Source: an uncultured Porphyromonadaceae bacterium
Lineage (GTDB): Bacteria; Bacteroidota; Bacteroidia; Bacteroidales; Muribaculaceae
Assembly: GCA_905193995.1 (NCBI GenBank)
Contig: CAJJQT010000012.1
Coordinates: 1 to 16,167, forward strand
Direction of reading: 5' to 3'
DNA length: 16,167 nt
The notes beneath the pieces were generated by a model that did not search any database, had not been told where the DNA came from, and saw only the letters and a program-made list of their open reading frames with translations. Shown here in pieces: positions 15,048 to 16,167 of the stretch. Positions within the stretch are counted from its first letter, which is position 1, and each line of letters begins with the position of its first letter. The translations under genes were made by a program, and so were the position numbers.

Positions 15048-15123
15048 GATTCGCTAGCTCAGCTGGTAGAGCACAACACTTTTAATGTTGGGGTCGTGGG
15101 TTCGAGCCCCACGCGGATCACCA
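15048..15123 (+). tRNA. tRNA-Lys (anticodon TTT)
   Basis: Full cloverleaf: acceptor GATTCGC/GCGGATC with one G-T pair, D arm GCTC/GAGC, anticodon stem CAACA/TGTTG around loop CTTTTAA, T arm GTGGG/CCCAC with loop TTCGAGC. The discriminator is A (15120) and CCA is encoded (15121-15123), unlike the tRNA-His in this window. Confidence 0.97.
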
Positions 15124-15130
15124 ATAAAAC

Positions 15131-15172
15131 AAGCCAAGTAGTTGAATTTCAATTACTTGGCTTATTTCTTTC
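15131..15172 (+). terminator. Intrinsic terminator of tRNA-Lys
   Basis: AAGCCAAGTA (15131-15140) pairs with TACTTGGCTT (15154-15163), and TTGA with TCAA can extend the stem inside. The tail ATTTCTTTC is T-rich. Confidence 0.85.
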
Positions 15173-15178
15173 CTCAAA

Positions 15179-15230
15179 ATTGTCTGCAAATTGTCTGCAA
15201 AATCAAAATTTACGTCAACATTTTGTCAAC
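15179..15230. repeat. Tandem and direct repeats after tRNA-Lys
   Basis: ATTGTCTGCAA occurs twice in tandem (15179-15189 and 15190-15200). GTCAAC occurs at 15214-15219 and 15225-15230, 11 nt apart. Short ordered direct repeats beside a tRNA 3' end, at the edge of lower-GC DNA, are what integrase arm sites or a mobile-element end can look like; no integrase is seen in the window. Confidence 0.5.
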
Positions 15231-15258
15231 GCCGGGCGTGGTAGCGCACAGTGGTCGG

Positions 15259-16167
15259 TTATGATTCTTTGCCTCCGAGTCGCTTTCTTTCGGCTTCGAA
15301 GGCTTCGAGAAAGTGAATTTCTACAGGGGATAGCTGATATTGAGTGCGCTCGCGGAATTTATCGTATTCCTCATTGGCTTTGAGTTTGGCAACTTCGGCT
15401 GACACGCTTCCGGCATGGTTCAGCAGTTCTTTACCCGACAGCTTCAGGAAGTCATCGAGTTTCTGAATCCAATCTTTCATATACATCGGCACGTGGCTCT
15501 TGGCCTGAAGCTCGGCAAAGTCGAGGTATAGGCTGACAATGCGATTCAGCATATCGACTTCCTCTTCCGAAAGATAATTCTTCGCAATCTCCGCCTCATG
15601 TTTGGTTGGCATGCCTCCTCGCCATGTTGTCAAACCCATGAAATCCTTCTCCGCATTAGCTCTATCATAGATTACCCCTGCAGCGGTATGCCCGTGGGCA
15701 GCAAAGTGCATCTTGTTCTGAACGATCTTAAAGAACTGTTGGGTGAGAGCCGTACGTGGGTCATAGTCGATGCTGAGGGCATAAATCTCCAGCACCTTGC
15801 GATAGAATACTTTCTCCGAACTACGGATGTCTCTGATGCGGGCCAACAGCTCGTCGAAATAGTTCCCTTGTCCGGCGTTTTTGAGCAAATCATCATTAAG
15901 GACGAAGCCCTTGATCATGTACTCTTTCAACACCTGGGTTGCCCACTGGCGGAACTGGACGCCACGATGCGAATTGACACGATAACCGACGCTGATAATC
16001 ATGTCAAGATTATAAATGGAAGTCTTACGTTCAACCTGTCTTACTCCTTCCGTTTGAACTTGTGCAAAAAATGCACAAGTTGAATCTGCGGTCAGCTCAC
16101 CTTCATTGTATATTCTTTTGATATGTCGTTGTATAGTTGAGCGGTCGCGCTGAAACAGCTCCGCCAT
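15259..16167 (-). CDS. RhuM family protein (5' end beyond window)
   Basis: Protein of the RhuM family, found in mobile and defence-type islands and often next to type I restriction-modification genes; its molecular function is not established. The visible 302 residues begin MAELFQRDRSTIQRHIKRIYNEGEL, a helix-turn-helix-like segment. FFAQVQTEG, IYNLDMIISVGYRVNS and VQFRQWATQVLKEYMIKGF follow, all RhuM hallmarks. Family members usually carry about 30-40 more residues before this point, so the ATG at the window edge is probably internal and the gene partial. Base composition differs: a sampled line of this gene has 28 G+C in 60 bases, against 37 in 60 in the peptidase gene. That supports horizontal origin. 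The stop is TAA at 15259-15261. Confidence 0.88.
   Translation of the reverse strand: MAELFQRDRSTIQRHIKRIYNEGELTADSTCAFFAQVQTEGVRQVERKTSIYNLDMIISVGYRVNSHRGVQFRQWATQVLKEYMIKGFVLNDDLLKNAGQGNYFDELLARIRDIRSSEKVFYRKVLEIYALSIDYDPRTALTQQFFKIVQNKMHFAAHGHTAAGVIYDRANAEKDFMGLTTWRGGMPTKHEAEIAKNYLSEEEVDMLNRIVSLYLDFAELQAKSHVPMYMKDWIQKLDDFLKLSGKELLNHAGSVSAEVAKLKANEEYDKFRERTQYQLSPVEIHFLEAFEAERKRLGGKES

Overview
This window looks like a chromosomal segment of a GC-rich member of the Bacteroidales, such as a Muribaculaceae-type gut bacterium; the order is well supported, the family is a guess. The evidence is the Bacteroidetes-type promoter TAnnTTTG, often with a TTG or TTTG about 20 nt upstream, found in front of most transcription units. 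Most starts also lack a Shine-Dalgarno sequence, and several families (DUF2400/TIGR02757, a DUF4421-like barrel, PepSY-like lipoproteins) are typical of the phylum.

Layout, left to right. (1) 1-2955, minus strand: NADP-type glutamate dehydrogenase gdhA, an intrinsic terminator, then a Uup-like ABC-F ATPase that runs off the left edge. (2) 2956-3140: a divergent spacer with a promoter on each strand. (3) 3141-6946, plus: a tight three-gene operon of exported prolyl oligopeptidase, a TTG-started putative lipoprotein with a BamE/SmpA-like C-terminus, and a PhnP-like metallo-beta-lactamase-fold phosphodiesterase. (4) 7037-8083, plus: a single outer-membrane beta-barrel gene. (5) 8088-9009, minus: a DUF2400 gene behind tRNA-His(GTG) and its terminator. 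(6) 9115-10122, plus: lipoprotein ApbE, FAD:protein FMN transferase. (7) 10123-10365: an AT-rich spacer with a possible 26-residue ORF. (8) 10366-12505, plus: an overlapping OmpR/PhoB-type response regulator and membrane histidine kinase. (9) 12648-14233, plus: branched-chain aminotransferase ilvE overlapping an HD-domain hydrolase gene, closed by a strong terminator. (10) 14324-14767, minus: a PepSY-like lipoprotein with a surface-export-type motif. (11) 15048-15123, plus: tRNA-Lys(TTT) with its terminator. (12) 15259-16167, minus: a RhuM-family gene cut by the right edge, in clearly less GC-rich DNA, probably the start of a genomic island next to tRNA-Lys.

How the genes fit together. GdhA and IlvE link ammonia assimilation and branched-chain amino acid synthesis through glutamate. 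The prolyl oligopeptidase, ApbE, PepSY-like lipoprotein and beta-barrel are envelope or periplasmic functions. The kinase/regulator pair has no identifiable target here.

No CRISPR array, transposase, integrase or complete mobile element is visible, and I do not see a convincing undescribed multi-gene system. The best leads are small: the 26-residue ORF before the two-component operon, an attenuator-like element in front of the ABC-F gene, an acceptor-stem mismatch in tRNA-His, the stop-TTG junction after the peptidase, and the island boundary at tRNA-Lys. No spacer exceeds 300 bases.
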